From positions 124,001-188,000 of the forward strand of contig JBJXHN010000002.1 of the NCBI GenBank assembly GCA_046233135.1: DNA of 64,000 bases, read 5' to 3'. The stretch is from JBJXHN01 sp046233135. GTDB lineage: Bacteria; Pseudomonadota; Alphaproteobacteria; Rhodospirillales; Rhodospirillaceae. Numbering within the stretch: the first letter of the stretch is position 1; every line of letters begins with the position of its first letter. The notes under the pieces were generated by a model. That model was not told the origin of the DNA, ran no database searches, and was given only the letters and a program-made list of their open reading frames with translations. This document shows positions 8,020-15,976 of the stretch, piece after piece. The translations under genes were made by a program, and so were the position numbers.

Positions 8020-10230
8020 TTAGTTGATGATGTTGGTGAGGGTTTCAAGCATCTCGTTGGCCGTGGTGATCACACGGGCCGATGCCTTGTACATTTGCTC
8101 CCAGACTAGCAGCTGGGATAACTCCTCGTCCATGTTCACCGCGCTGATCTCGGATACCTTCAGGGTCAGGGTGCTGGTCAGCTGGGATTGATATTCCAGC
8201 TCCATCTCGACTTCGTTCGCTTCGCTGGCGTTCTGCGACAGAACCAGCGCAGCGTAATCGGCCAGGGTCCGTGCCCCGGTGGTCAGCCCGCCGGCGGCTT
8301 CGTAGGACTGATTCTGCCGGAAGGATTCGGCCATTTCGTTGGCCACCGTGTTGTCCCCGGCACTGACGTAGTATTCGCTCGTATCGGAGTTGTAGAGCAA
8401 GGCCCCGCGCGAGACGCGCGACGGGTCGTTGGTGATGGTTTCGCTGACCATCAGGGCATTGGCGTTCCCGGAGTTGGAGGTTTCCAGGCCCAAGGTATCC
8501 ATCAGCCCGGTGCCGCCCCGTTGGGTGATGACGGTGTCCTCGCCCTCCAGGTTCTTGACGCGCAGGCGCACGCCGGAACCGTCCTTCACGATCTCGGCTT
8601 CGAAGCGGGTGGACAGGTCGGTGCTGGTGTTGATGGCGTCGGCGATATCCTCCAGGGTCCAGTTGGACTGGACGGACAGGATGCCGATCTCCCCGCCGCT
8701 GGGGGGATTGGACGAATCGTAGAACTGCAACACACCGTTGGTATTCGCCGTCCAGGTTTCCGACTTCACGGCCGAATCGTACATCCAGTCCTGGGTGCCG
8801 GTGACATAAAGATCATTCAGGCCGAAGAAGTTGGAAAAGCCCTTCACTTCCTGGTCCTGCGATCCGTCGCCATCGGCGTCGTACCCGACGGTGATGTCGT
8901 CGCGGGCCGCTCCGGTGGTGCCGCTGATCTGGTCGCGGAAGGCCAGGCCGTGGGAATTGGAATTCAGGTTGATGTCGAACTGCCCGGTGTCGGGATCGAT
9001 GGCCGCTGTTGCCGTGGTTAGCCCGGGATCGCCGGCGGCGTTGCTGTTCAGCCAGCCCTGAATGCTTTCGGTCACCTGGGTGATGGTCCAGGGACCACGG
9101 CTTGCGTGGGGACCGGTGCCGTAGGCGTTGGTCATGATGGTGTCCAGGGTGGTAGAGGCCGCTTCGCTGCCGTCGTCGTTATAGACCGTCAGAACCGTGT
9201 CGCCGTCGTTCAGGCTGAAGGTCTGGGTGTCGGGATCGATGAAGCGGCGGGACCCGTCGTAGGTGTTGGCCAGGGTGGGATAGCTGGTGCCCCGGTTGTG
9301 TACTTCGTTCAACGATGTGCGGACCTTCTCCGACAGTTCGTCAAGCTGGGACTGCAGGCCGGACAGGGTGGTGTCGCGCAGGTCGACCAGGGCCTTCAAC
9401 TGGCCTTCGCCGATTTCCTCGGTGATATCCGCACCCCGGACATATATGCCCTGCACGTCGTTGCCGCCGTTGCTGTCCCAGGGGCTGAGGGATGCCGCAG
9501 CCGCATGGGACAGGCTGGCCGATTCCGTATCCACCAGGGGGGTGCCCCCCTTGGTATAGACCACCAGTGCGCCGCCCTGCCGTTCGAAGCTGGTGACGTC
9601 CATGTACTTTTCCAGGTTCGCCAGTTCGACATCGCGCTTGTCTTGCAAGTCGGTGACGTCGCGGCCGGTGGCGATCCCCAGGGTGATCTGTTCGTTCAGG
9701 TTGGTGATGTTCGACAGGATATCGTTCACTTCCGACACGGCGGTGGAGATGTCCTGATCGGCGTCCTTGCGCATTTCCTGAAGCTTGGCGCCGATGGTAT
9801 TCAGCTTGGTGGCCAGATCTTCGGCCGCGCGCACGGTGCTCAGCTGCTGGGTGGATTCATCGGGCTCCAGGGCAAGACCTTCGAACTCGGCGGCCAGATC
9901 GGTGATCATATGGCTGATCGAGTTGTTGTCCGTGGTCTGTCCGAACAGGTCCTGCATGCGGGAGTAATAGGTGTTGAAAGTGCTGACGCGGACTTCGATC
10001 CCCTGTTCCTTGCGCAGGTCCGCCTGCAGATTCTCGTCCACCGTCCGGTGGATGCCGCCGTTCTGCACGCCAACCCCGAAGCCGGCCAGCACCCGGCTTT
10101 CCGGCGAGAACTGTTTCCGGGTGTAGCCGACCGTGTTGACATTCGAAATGTTGTGCGACGTGACGTCCAGACCCTTTTGGGCTGTCTGGAGTCCGCTCAT
10201 TCCGGCTGACAGGGCGAGGTTGAGGCTCAT
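8020..10230 (-). CDS. flgK: Flagellar hook-associated protein FlgK (HAP1)
   Basis: First hook-filament junction protein, 736 residues. The N-terminus MSLNLALSAGMSGLQTAQKG with SHNISNVNTVGYTRK is the flagellar rod/hook signature, and the C-terminus (ISAVNMDEELSQLLVWEQMYKASARVITT) is the matching FlgK helix. The ATG at 10230 was chosen because it gives the conserved N-terminus; an in-frame upstream start adds only 12 non-conserved residues. The GGACGG just upstream is a plausible ribosome site. Central residues form the variable surface domains. It lies between the flgN-like gene and flgL. Confidence 0.96.
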   Translation of the reverse strand: MSLNLALSAGMSGLQTAQKGLDVTSHNISNVNTVGYTRKQFSPESRVLAGFGVGVQNGGIHRTVDENLQADLRKEQGIEVRVSTFNTYYSRMQDLFGQTTDNNSISHMITDLAAEFEGLALEPDESTQQLSTVRAAEDLATKLNTIGAKLQEMRKDADQDISTAVSEVNDILSNITNLNEQITLGIATGRDVTDLQDKRDVELANLEKYMDVTSFERQGGALVVYTKGGTPLVDTESASLSHAAAASLSPWDSNGGNDVQGIYVRGADITEEIGEGQLKALVDLRDTTLSGLQSQLDELSEKVRTSLNEVHNRGTSYPTLANTYDGSRRFIDPDTQTFSLNDGDTVLTVYNDDGSEAASTTLDTIMTNAYGTGPHASRGPWTITQVTESIQGWLNSNAAGDPGLTTATAAIDPDTGQFDINLNSNSHGLAFRDQISGTTGAARDDITVGYDADGDGSQDQEVKGFSNFFGLNDLYVTGTQDWMYDSAVKSETWTANTNGVLQFYDSSNPPSGGEIGILSVQSNWTLEDIADAINTSTDLSTRFEAEIVKDGSGVRLRVKNLEGEDTVITQRGGTGLMDTLGLETSNSGNANALMVSETITNDPSRVSRGALLYNSDTSEYYVSAGDNTVANEMAESFRQNQSYEAAGGLTTGARTLADYAALVLSQNASEANEVEMELEYQSQLTSTLTLKVSEISAVNMDEELSQLLVWEQMYKASARVITTANEMLETLTNIIN

Positions 10231-10299
10231 GGTCGTCCGTCCTGGATGAGAGGGGCGCCCGAACAACCTTTCCGGTTCGGGCGGGGTATCGACAAGTCC

Positions 10300-10371
10300 T
10301 AGAGCGTGGAGCGGAAAAGCGGGAACCGGCTTTCCGGTTCGCTTGATGCTCCAACCATATGATCTAAAGCG
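10300..10371. repeat. Intergenic palindromic element (GAACCGG-CTTT-CCGGTTC core)
   Basis: The 10322-10340 core is a perfect hairpin, and the flanks (AGAGCGTGGAGCGGAAAAGC on one side, GCTTGATGCTCCAACC then ATCTAAAGCG on the other) pair imperfectly. The layout AGAGC..AAAA..GGGAACCGG..TTTC..GC.TGATGCTC is very close to a dispersed intergenic repeat that I recall as common in alphaproteobacteria. It spans the flgK/flgN gap and its last bases overlap the flgN-like stop codon. Confidence 0.55.
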
Positions 10372-11254
10372 TCTCGTTGAACGTCACGGCCTTGCGGAAG
10401 GCCTGGGTGGGGTCGCCCTCCACCCGGCCGCTCTGGGCATAGGAGGTGGCTTTCTCCAGCTCCCGTTCCTTCACGGCCGTGACGATCGATTTCATGAAGC
10501 GGTTGTGGGCTTCGATATTGGCTTTCAGCCGCATGCCGTTCTCCTTGGCCAGCGCCTGGAGCGTATTGCCCGCGCGGCGCACCACCTCTTTCTTCTCTTC
10601 GGGCAGGTTGGTCAGCACCCGGGGAGATTCGGAGATGGCGGCCATTTTTTCCCGGTAGAAGCGGGTCATCAGGAATTTCCGCTCCGCCAGATTCCGCACC
10701 GCGTCCACATCATGCCGGGACAGAGCCGCGTTTTCTTCGGCCAACAGATGGGACAAGTCCTTCATCGCTTCCATCAGGTGGACGACCTTGGTGTCCAGGC
10801 CTTCCGGCGGCTTGGGCATGTCCACCGGAGTCGGAGCGGCCGCAGCGGCCTTTTCCGGGCGTCCGGGCTTGTCGGCGAAAGGCTTGGGCTGGAAGCGCTG
10901 CGCCCGTGGGGCCGCCTCGGCCGAGGGGTGGCCGGTTGCCGATGACCGTCCGGCGAGCGGAACAGCCGTTCTGGCCGGTGGAACGGGGGCCGGGGCTACC
11001 GAAGCGGCAGGGGGCGGTGTTTCCGGCGTCGCGCCCGGCGTCGTGTTCGGTGCGGCGCTGCGGGCGGCAAAGGGTGAGCTGCGCCCGGACCCGGCGGCGG
11101 AGCCGCCGGTCGGGCCGGCTGCGGTCACCGGCGATGCGCGGCGGGTGGGCGGGGCTTCCTCTGGCGCGCCTGTCCGGGCCGGCGTATCGGTTGCCGGGGC
11201 GGTGCGGGCGAAGGGCGAGCTTCGGCGGGAGGGTCCGTTACCGTCGGTCGTCAT
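10364..11254 (-). CDS. FlgN-like flagellar export chaperone with long Pro/Ala-rich N-terminus
   Basis: 296 residues in two parts. Residues 1-150 are low-complexity (Ala, Pro, Ser, Arg; FARTAP and PFAAR-type segments). Residues 151-296 are helical and match the FlgN pattern: an acidic helix (LLAEENAALSRHDVDAVRNL) followed by K-rich helices (AERKFLMTRFYREKMA). FlgN binds the C-termini of FlgK and FlgL and escorts them to the export gate, and this gene sits directly before flgK and flgL. The usual FlgN is about 140-160 residues, so the N-terminal half is an add-on. Five bases separate it from flgJ. Family assignment rests on context plus pattern, not on strict motifs. Confidence 0.7.
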   Translation of the reverse strand: MTTDGNGPSRRSSPFARTAPATDTPARTGAPEEAPPTRRASPVTAAGPTGGSAAGSGRSSPFAARSAAPNTTPGATPETPPPAASVAPAPVPPARTAVPLAGRSSATGHPSAEAAPRAQRFQPKPFADKPGRPEKAAAAAPTPVDMPKPPEGLDTKVVHLMEAMKDLSHLLAEENAALSRHDVDAVRNLAERKFLMTRFYREKMAAISESPRVLTNLPEEKKEVVRRAGNTLQALAKENGMRLKANIEAHNRFMKSIVTAVKERELEKATSYAQSGRVEGDPTQAFRKAVTFNETL

Positions 11255-11258
11255 GGCG

Positions 11259-11615
11259 TCAGGCCTCCTGGCTCGCGATCAATTGACTCATCATGGCATC
11301 GGCAATGCCGACGCCGCCGCTCTTGGCAACCATCTTGCCGTATTCGTCAACCATCATCGACCGCCACATATCTTCCGCATGGCCGCCGCCGAACAGGTCG
11401 TTGGTTTTGACCGACGCGAACATCGGCTGCAGCATCTGGGACAGGAAGAAGCTTTCGAAGTCCTCGGCCGTAGCCCGGGCCTTTTCCAGATCCAGCGAGC
11501 CGTCGGCCTTTTTATGGATCAGGCTGCTCAGGCTGTTGGCCTGGGCTGCCCCTTGGCTGGACTTGCCGTTGGCGATGGCATTCAGACCCTGTTCGGTTAC
11601 CGAGCTCATATCCAT
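11259..11615 (-). CDS. flgJ: Rod-binding protein FlgJ (short, no muramidase domain)
   Basis: 118 residues corresponding only to the N-terminal rod-capping domain of FlgJ; the C-terminal glucosaminidase domain of enteric FlgJ is absent, as usual in alphaproteobacteria. Visible motifs are the conserved LEKARATAEDFESFFLSQML and GGHAEDMWRSMMVDEYGK segments. The ATG at 11615 overlaps the flgI stop (TGATG) and has GAGG seven bases upstream; an adjacent GTG would add one residue. It acts in the periplasm during rod assembly. Second gene of the flgI operon. Confidence 0.93.
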   Translation of the reverse strand: MDMSSVTEQGLNAIANGKSSQGAAQANSLSSLIHKKADGSLDLEKARATAEDFESFFLSQMLQPMFASVKTNDLFGGGHAEDMWRSMMVDEYGKMVAKSGGVGIADAMMSQLIASQEA

Positions 11616-12808
11616 CACAGCACCTCGATTTCGGCTTGCAACGCTCCGGCGGCCTTGATGGCCTGGAGAATGCTGATCATGTCGCGGGGACCGACGCCCA
11701 GCGCATTCAGGCTGTTGACCAGATCCTGCAGGGATACGCCACTGTCGACCACCGTCAGCTTGTTGTCTTCACCTTCATCCACCGTGATCTGGGTGCGGTC
11801 CACGGTGGTGGTCTCGCCTGTCTGGCTGAAGGGGGACGGCTGGGAGACCTGGGGCGTTTCCGTGATGCGAATCGTCAGGTTGCCCTGGGCGATGGCCACG
11901 GTGTTGATGCGTACCTGATCGCCGATGACGATGGTGCCGGTGGATTCGTCGATGACCACGCGGGCCACCTGATCGGGCTCCACCCGCAGCTGTTCGATGT
12001 CGGTCATCAGTCCGACCACGTCGTTGGCATAGGGGCCGGCCACCTGGACCATCACCGTGGCCGGGTCCAGCACCGTGGCCAGACGGGTGCCGATGAAGGC
12101 GTTGATCGCCTGGGCGATGCGGCGCGCAGTCGTGAAATCAGGATTGCGCAGGCCCAGCTTGACGCTGTCCATGGATTGCAGGTCGAAGGGGACCTCCAGC
12201 TCCACCGTCGCCCCGTTGGGGATGCGGCCGGCGGTGGGCACGCCCTTCTGCACGGTTTCGGCATTGCCCTGGGCGGAGAAGCCGCCCACCTGCACCTGGC
12301 CTTGCGCAACGCCATAGATTTCGCCGTCGGCGCCGATCAGCGGAGTCACCAGCAGGGTTCCGCCCAGCAGGCTTTCGGCGGTGCCCAGGGCGCTGATGTG
12401 CACATCAATCTGAGACCCCTGGCGGGCGAAGGGCGGCAGGCTGGCGGTGACCATCACCGCCGCCACGTTATCCGGGTCCAGGTCGCCGCCGCGGCTGTTG
12501 ACGCCCAGGCGTTCCAGCATGCCGATCAGGGATTCCCGGGTGAAGGCAACGTCGCCCAGGTCATCCCCGGTTCCCGAAAGGCCGACCACCAGGCCATAGC
12601 CGATCAGCAGGTTCTCGCGAACCCCTTCGAAATCCGCGACGTCCTTGATGCGGCTTGCCGCAGCGGCCGGTCCGGTGGGCAGGAGAGTCATCAGAAAGGC
12701 GACCATCACGGTGAAAAGACCGGCCAGGGCCAAACGCGGCAAGCCCTGCGGCACGGGCCGGCGGCTGGAAGCGGGTGAGGCGATGTGATCGGTCATCATG
12801 GCGGCCAT
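11615..12808 (-). CDS. flgI: Flagellar P-ring protein FlgI
   Basis: Forms the peptidoglycan-level bushing around the rod. After a signal peptide (LALAGLFTVMVAFLMTLLPT...AAAA) the mature protein starts SRIKDVADFEGVRENLLIGY with GLVVGLSGTGDDL, the diagnostic FlgI N-terminus, and ends GPRDMISILQAIKAAGALQAEIEVL. The ATG at 12808 gives 397 residues; ATGs at 12799 and 12796 are alternatives and no ribosome site settles the choice. It heads the flgI-flgJ-flgN-flgK-flgL operon, about 90 bp below a strong sigma-54 promoter. Confidence 0.95.
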   Translation of the reverse strand: MAAMMTDHIASPASSRRPVPQGLPRLALAGLFTVMVAFLMTLLPTGPAAAASRIKDVADFEGVRENLLIGYGLVVGLSGTGDDLGDVAFTRESLIGMLERLGVNSRGGDLDPDNVAAVMVTASLPPFARQGSQIDVHISALGTAESLLGGTLLVTPLIGADGEIYGVAQGQVQVGGFSAQGNAETVQKGVPTAGRIPNGATVELEVPFDLQSMDSVKLGLRNPDFTTARRIAQAINAFIGTRLATVLDPATVMVQVAGPYANDVVGLMTDIEQLRVEPDQVARVVIDESTGTIVIGDQVRINTVAIAQGNLTIRITETPQVSQPSPFSQTGETTTVDRTQITVDEGEDNKLTVVDSGVSLQDLVNSLNALGVGPRDMISILQAIKAAGALQAEIEVL

Positions 12809-13231
12809 CGTCTGTCTGAAGCGCCTGCGGGCAGGCGGTTGTCCCGGACCCCGGGAAGAAAGAGGCTGGATGTCCGGTCCACGCGGGACCTGGAAATCCG
12901 GTGAAGAGCATGCGAGAACCGTGCCACGACCCTTCCGTGCCGCCCGGGGATTGGAATCGTTGGATTCTCCGGCGGCGGCGGTTCTTAGCATCGGGCCGGA
13001 AGTCCTTGGTCGTGGGGCAGAAATTGCCTACTGCCCCGACGGATTTTCCCATCGCCCCCTGGCGTTCCGGCCGCTACACTTGGTAAAGACGCGCCGCACG
13101 GCGGCGGAGCGGGTTCCCTTTCGGGGATCCACCGCCGGGTGTGGCATCCGCGCAGGTCTCGTCCTCATATGGGGATCAGGGAAGGGGAACGCAGTGGGTC
13201 CCCTTCATGCACTGGGAAGCGATACGAAACC
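12809..13231. other. Divergent regulatory gap between flgI and fliX
   Basis: No gene of its own. It carries the sigma-54 element for flgI at 12911-12926. A weaker plus-strand match with correct GG...GC spacing (CTGGCGTTCCGGCCGCT, 13059-13075) could serve fliX but its -12 half is poor. Codons upstream of the chosen fliX ATG are open but have no family similarity. Confidence 0.5.
12911..12926 (-). promoter_or_regulatory. Sigma-54 (-24/-12) promoter of the flgI operon
   Basis: On the minus strand the sequence reads TGGCACGGTTCTCGCA: a full TGGCACG -24 half, exact 10-base spacing between GG and GC, and TCGC against the consensus TTGC. Transcription would start near 12900, about 90 bases before flgI. 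Confidence 0.8.
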
Positions 13232-13693
13232 ATGAAGATCGGTGGTATCCGTAACGGCCCGTCCAGCTCGGTCCGCAAAAGCGACAAGGCGGGCAAGTCG
13301 GACAAGGCGGCCTTCGGCCGGGAACTTCGCGACGCCACCAGCGACTCCGTGGACGATGCGGCGGACGCTGGGGGGCCGGCGGAAGCTGGCGGAGCCGGTC
13401 CCTTGACGGGGGTGAACGCCCTGCTGGCCTTTCAGGAGGTCGGCGGCGCCCCGGCGACCGACGACCGGGAGCGGCGCCGGCATCAGGCGCGGCGGGGAGA
13501 GCAGATCCTCGACATGCTCGACGAGGTGCGCGTGGGGCTGGTCACCGGGGCGATTCCCAAGGAAAAGCTGGTGCAGGTGGCGCGTCTGGTGCGGGACAAA
13601 CGGGCGACGGGAGTGGACCCGCAGCTGGCTGCCGTGCTGGATGAAATCGAGCTGCGCGCCGAAGTGGAACTGGCCAAGTTCACGCGCCGTTGA
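13232..13693 (+). CDS. fliX: Flagellar assembly regulator FliX
   Basis: 153 residues. In Caulobacter FliX couples completion of the early basal body to activity of the sigma-54 activator FlbD. The N-terminus MKIGGIRNGPSSSVRKSDK, the segment TGVNALLAFQEVGG and the C-terminal helical domain (GEQILDMLDEVRVGLVTGAIP, then LDEIELRAEVELAKF) match this alphaproteobacteria-specific family. A longer open frame begins upstream at a GTG but lacks family similarity; the ATG at 13232 has GGGAAG 12 bases before it. It is transcribed divergently from flgI, itself sigma-54 controlled. FlbD is not in the window. Confidence 0.9.
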   Translation: MKIGGIRNGPSSSVRKSDKAGKSDKAAFGRELRDATSDSVDDAADAGGPAEAGGAGPLTGVNALLAFQEVGGAPATDDRERRRHQARRGEQILDMLDEVRVGLVTGAIPKEKLVQVARLVRDKRATGVDPQLAAVLDEIELRAEVELAKFTRR

Positions 13694-13875
13694 GGTTGGA
13701 CATCGGGCATCCCGTTGGCATCAATCGGGTTTCAATCCGGTGTCGGGCCGGCTTCCGGCCGGTATCGGGCTTGCAGGGTCATGTCCTACCCCCTATATTC
13801 CCGCCGCATTGGCCGGACCCCGCGTACGGGGTTCGGGTAAGGATTTCTGGCAGTATCCGGGGTGGGATAGACAGG

Positions 13876-14292
13876 ATGGCCGTAACATTGCCGCCGGACT
13901 ACAGACCGTCCGACGACGAACCTTTCATGAACGAGCGTCAGCGCGAATATTTTCGCCAGAAGCTTTTGAAGTGGAAGGCGGAACTTCTGCGGGAAGCCGA
14001 GGAGACCCTGGAGAGTCTCCAGGAAGGCGGCTTGCAGGAAGCGGATCTGGCGGATCGCGCCTCGGCCGAAATGGACCGGGCCCTGGAGCTGCGGACCCGG
14101 GACCGTGCCCGCAAGCTGATCAGCAAAATCGACGCCGCCCTGGACCGGGTGGAGGATGGCAGCTACGGTTACTGCGAGGAAACCGGGGAGCCCATCGGCC
14201 TGCGCCGCCTGGAAGCCCGGCCCATTGCCACGCTCTCCCTGGAGGCCCAGGAACAGCACGAGCGCATGGAACGGACGCACCGCAGCGATTGA
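13876..14292 (+). CDS. dksA: DksA-type RNA polymerase-binding factor (single-cysteine variant)
   Basis: 138 residues. DksA enters the RNA polymerase secondary channel and, with ppGpp, adjusts transcription. The long coiled-coil (FMNERQREYFRQKLLKWKAELL through LISKIDAALDRVEDGSYGYC) ends with the conserved D-rich tip (EADLADRASAEMDRA). The globular part reads YCEETGEPIGLRRLEARPIATLSLEAQEQ: only the first of the four zinc-ligand cysteines of E. coli DksA remains, so zinc is probably not bound, as is common in alphaproteobacterial DksA. The ATG at 13876 was chosen because upstream codons are not family-like. It sits between fliX and flaF, a usual location in this group. Confidence 0.92.
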   Translation: MAVTLPPDYRPSDDEPFMNERQREYFRQKLLKWKAELLREAEETLESLQEGGLQEADLADRASAEMDRALELRTRDRARKLISKIDAALDRVEDGSYGYCEETGEPIGLRRLEARPIATLSLEAQEQHERMERTHRSD

Positions 14293-14401
14293 GAGCGGTG
14301 GGGCCGTATTGACCGGACCGCGGTGTCCGGGGCCTGATCAAGGGCCGTGATGGCGGTGCCGGGGAAGGCCAGCCTTCGCACTTTCTTTGGCGGTAGAGCG
14401 G

Positions 14402-14439
14402 GACAAGCCGGACCTGCCGTCAGGGCGGTCCGGCTTGTC
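14402..14439. terminator. Hairpin between convergent dksA and flaF
   Basis: A 13-bp perfect inverted repeat (GACAAGCCGGACC with GGTCCGGCTTGTC) and a 12-base loop lies between two convergent genes. There is no U-tract on either side, so it is a likely but not canonical terminator. Confidence 0.55.
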
Positions 14440-14459
14440 GGATTCCATTCCTCCGGACT

Positions 14460-14813
14460 TCAGCCGTCCAGCCTGGAGCGGCCTTCCAGCAGGCCTTCGG
14501 AAATGTGCAGGTTGGTGCTGATCAGGGATTCCACCGTATCCGCGTCGAAGGCGTCGCGCATTTCGAACGTCTTTTGCGCCGTGTAGTGGGACAGCTGGAT
14601 CAGATTGTCCTTCACTTCCTTCGGCAACGGGTTGTCGCCTTGGCTGACCAGGGTGCGAATCGCCACCCAAAGCTGGAGATTGCCGTCCAGCGCGTCGGCC
14701 AGACCCGCCTGGTCCCCTTCCTCCAGCGCCCGCGACATCGCCACGGCGGCTTCGGTCAGGGAATAGGCATCATCTTCCAGCAGCTTTCCATTGGACGAAG
14801 GTGCGCCTGCCAT
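14460..14813 (-). CDS. flaF: Flagellar biosynthesis regulator FlaF
   Basis: 117 residues. FlaF supports flagellin synthesis and secretion in alphaproteobacteria, usually in balance with FlbT. The family core is seen as ALDGNLQLWVAIRTLVSQG followed by NPLPKEVKDNLIQLSHYT, close to the N-x-x-LW and LP-x-x-x-K/R segments of the family. The C-terminal helix (ESLISTNLHISEGLLEG) is also consistent. The ATG at 14813 has GGGAG about nine bases upstream. No flbT or flagellin gene is in the window. Confidence 0.82.
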   Translation of the reverse strand: MAGAPSSNGKLLEDDAYSLTEAAVAMSRALEEGDQAGLADALDGNLQLWVAIRTLVSQGDNPLPKEVKDNLIQLSHYTAQKTFEMRDAFDADTVESLISTNLHISEGLLEGRSRLDG

Positions 14814-15004
14814 GATTCTCGCTCCCTAATCAGGTCGGGGGACAGATGGTCCCGCCGTATGGTCAACCGCTTCCCGTGAAGACGGCTCGAAGGTGTTCGG
14901 TCTCGAAAGCCTACCATAGGAAGTATGGGTCAAGAATGAAAATTCTACTGTAGTCCGAAGAATTGTCATTTTGTTTCACGGTATTCGCCGTATGGGAGAA
15001 TGTG

Positions 15005-15033
15005 AAAAAAAAGGAGCGTCACGCGGACGCTCC
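15005..15033 (-). terminator. Rho-independent terminator of the flgF-flgG-flgA-flgH operon
   Basis: On the minus strand: 8-bp stem GGAGCGTC/GACGCTCC with a 5-base loop followed by a run of eight U residues. It lies about 60 bases after the flgH stop. Confidence 0.92.
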
Positions 15034-15094
15034 CTTGAGGTGTCTTCCGGACGGATCATTCCGGAAGCCGGATTGGTTGGGTGTTCGCCCCCGC

Positions 15095-15862
15095 TTAGAA
15101 GGGGAACACGATGTCGTAAATCTGCTGGCCGTAGCGCGGCTCCACCATGTCGCTGACCGTTCCCCGGCCGCCGTAGGAGATGCGGGCTTCGGCGATCTGG
15201 CTCCAGCTGATGGTGTTGGCGGAGCTGATATCTTCCGGACGGATCACGCCGGTCACGGTCAACTCGCGCAGTTCGCCGTTCACGCGCACTTCCTGGCGAC
15301 CGCCGATCACCAGATTGCCGTTGGGCAGAATCTGCAGCACCACGGCGGCCAGCCGCATGTTCACCGTTTCCTGACGGGCGATGGACCCGGTGCCCGTGTG
15401 ATCGCTGTCGCTGCCGAATCCGATCAGGTTGGCCGGGTCCACTTCGTCGGGCAGGAAGCTGCTCAGCTTGCTTTCGTAACCCAGGAAGCTGGGCAGGCCG
15501 GCGTTCTCGTCGTTGGAACGGGAGCGGGCCAGGGTGTTGCTGAACGAGGCCTGTTCGCTTTGGATATTCACCAGCACCGTCAGGATGTCCCCCACGTCGC
15601 CGGCGCGCTGGTCCTTGAAGAAGGCGCGCGCCCCCGGGCGCCACAGGCTGTTCGGATTGGGTTCGGCGATCACCGGGGCCGGCATGGGCATGCTGACCGG
15701 GCGGTAGTCCTTGCGCAGGGTCGGGTTTTCCACCTCGGTCATGGACGGGGCGCTGCCAACTTCGGACAGACGCTGCAAGGTGTTGCAAGCGCTCAGGCCA
15801 AGAACGGTCATGGCCACCAGGGCCAGCTTGGCGGCGCGGCGGGGCAAGGGAGAGGTCAACAT
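15095..15862 (-). CDS. flgH: Flagellar L-ring lipoprotein FlgH
   Basis: Outer-membrane ring of the basal body. The 255-residue product has a lipoprotein signal ending GLSAC (Cys26), then SLWRPGARAFFKDQRAGDVGDILTV-type sequence, the ESKLSSF region and the C-terminal signature SSANTISWSQIAEARISYGGRG...QQIYDIVFPF, all typical of FlgH. The ATG at 15862 gives a normal signal peptide. Last gene of the flgF-flgG-flgA-flgH operon; 114 bp separates it from flgA with no promoter recognised. Confidence 0.96.
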   Translation of the reverse strand: MLTSPLPRRAAKLALVAMTVLGLSACNTLQRLSEVGSAPSMTEVENPTLRKDYRPVSMPMPAPVIAEPNPNSLWRPGARAFFKDQRAGDVGDILTVLVNIQSEQASFSNTLARSRSNDENAGLPSFLGYESKLSSFLPDEVDPANLIGFGSDSDHTGTGSIARQETVNMRLAAVVLQILPNGNLVIGGRQEVRVNGELRELTVTGVIRPEDISSANTISWSQIAEARISYGGRGTVSDMVEPRYGQQIYDIVFPF

Positions 15863-15976
15863 CGATCCGATCCTTTTCGTCTTCTCTCAGCTCCCGCGCG
15901 GCCTCTTTTCGGGTCCTGCGTCGGGAAGGCGGATAGCTGCAACGGTCTGTCGGGGCCGGTTATCCGGAACGGCCCC

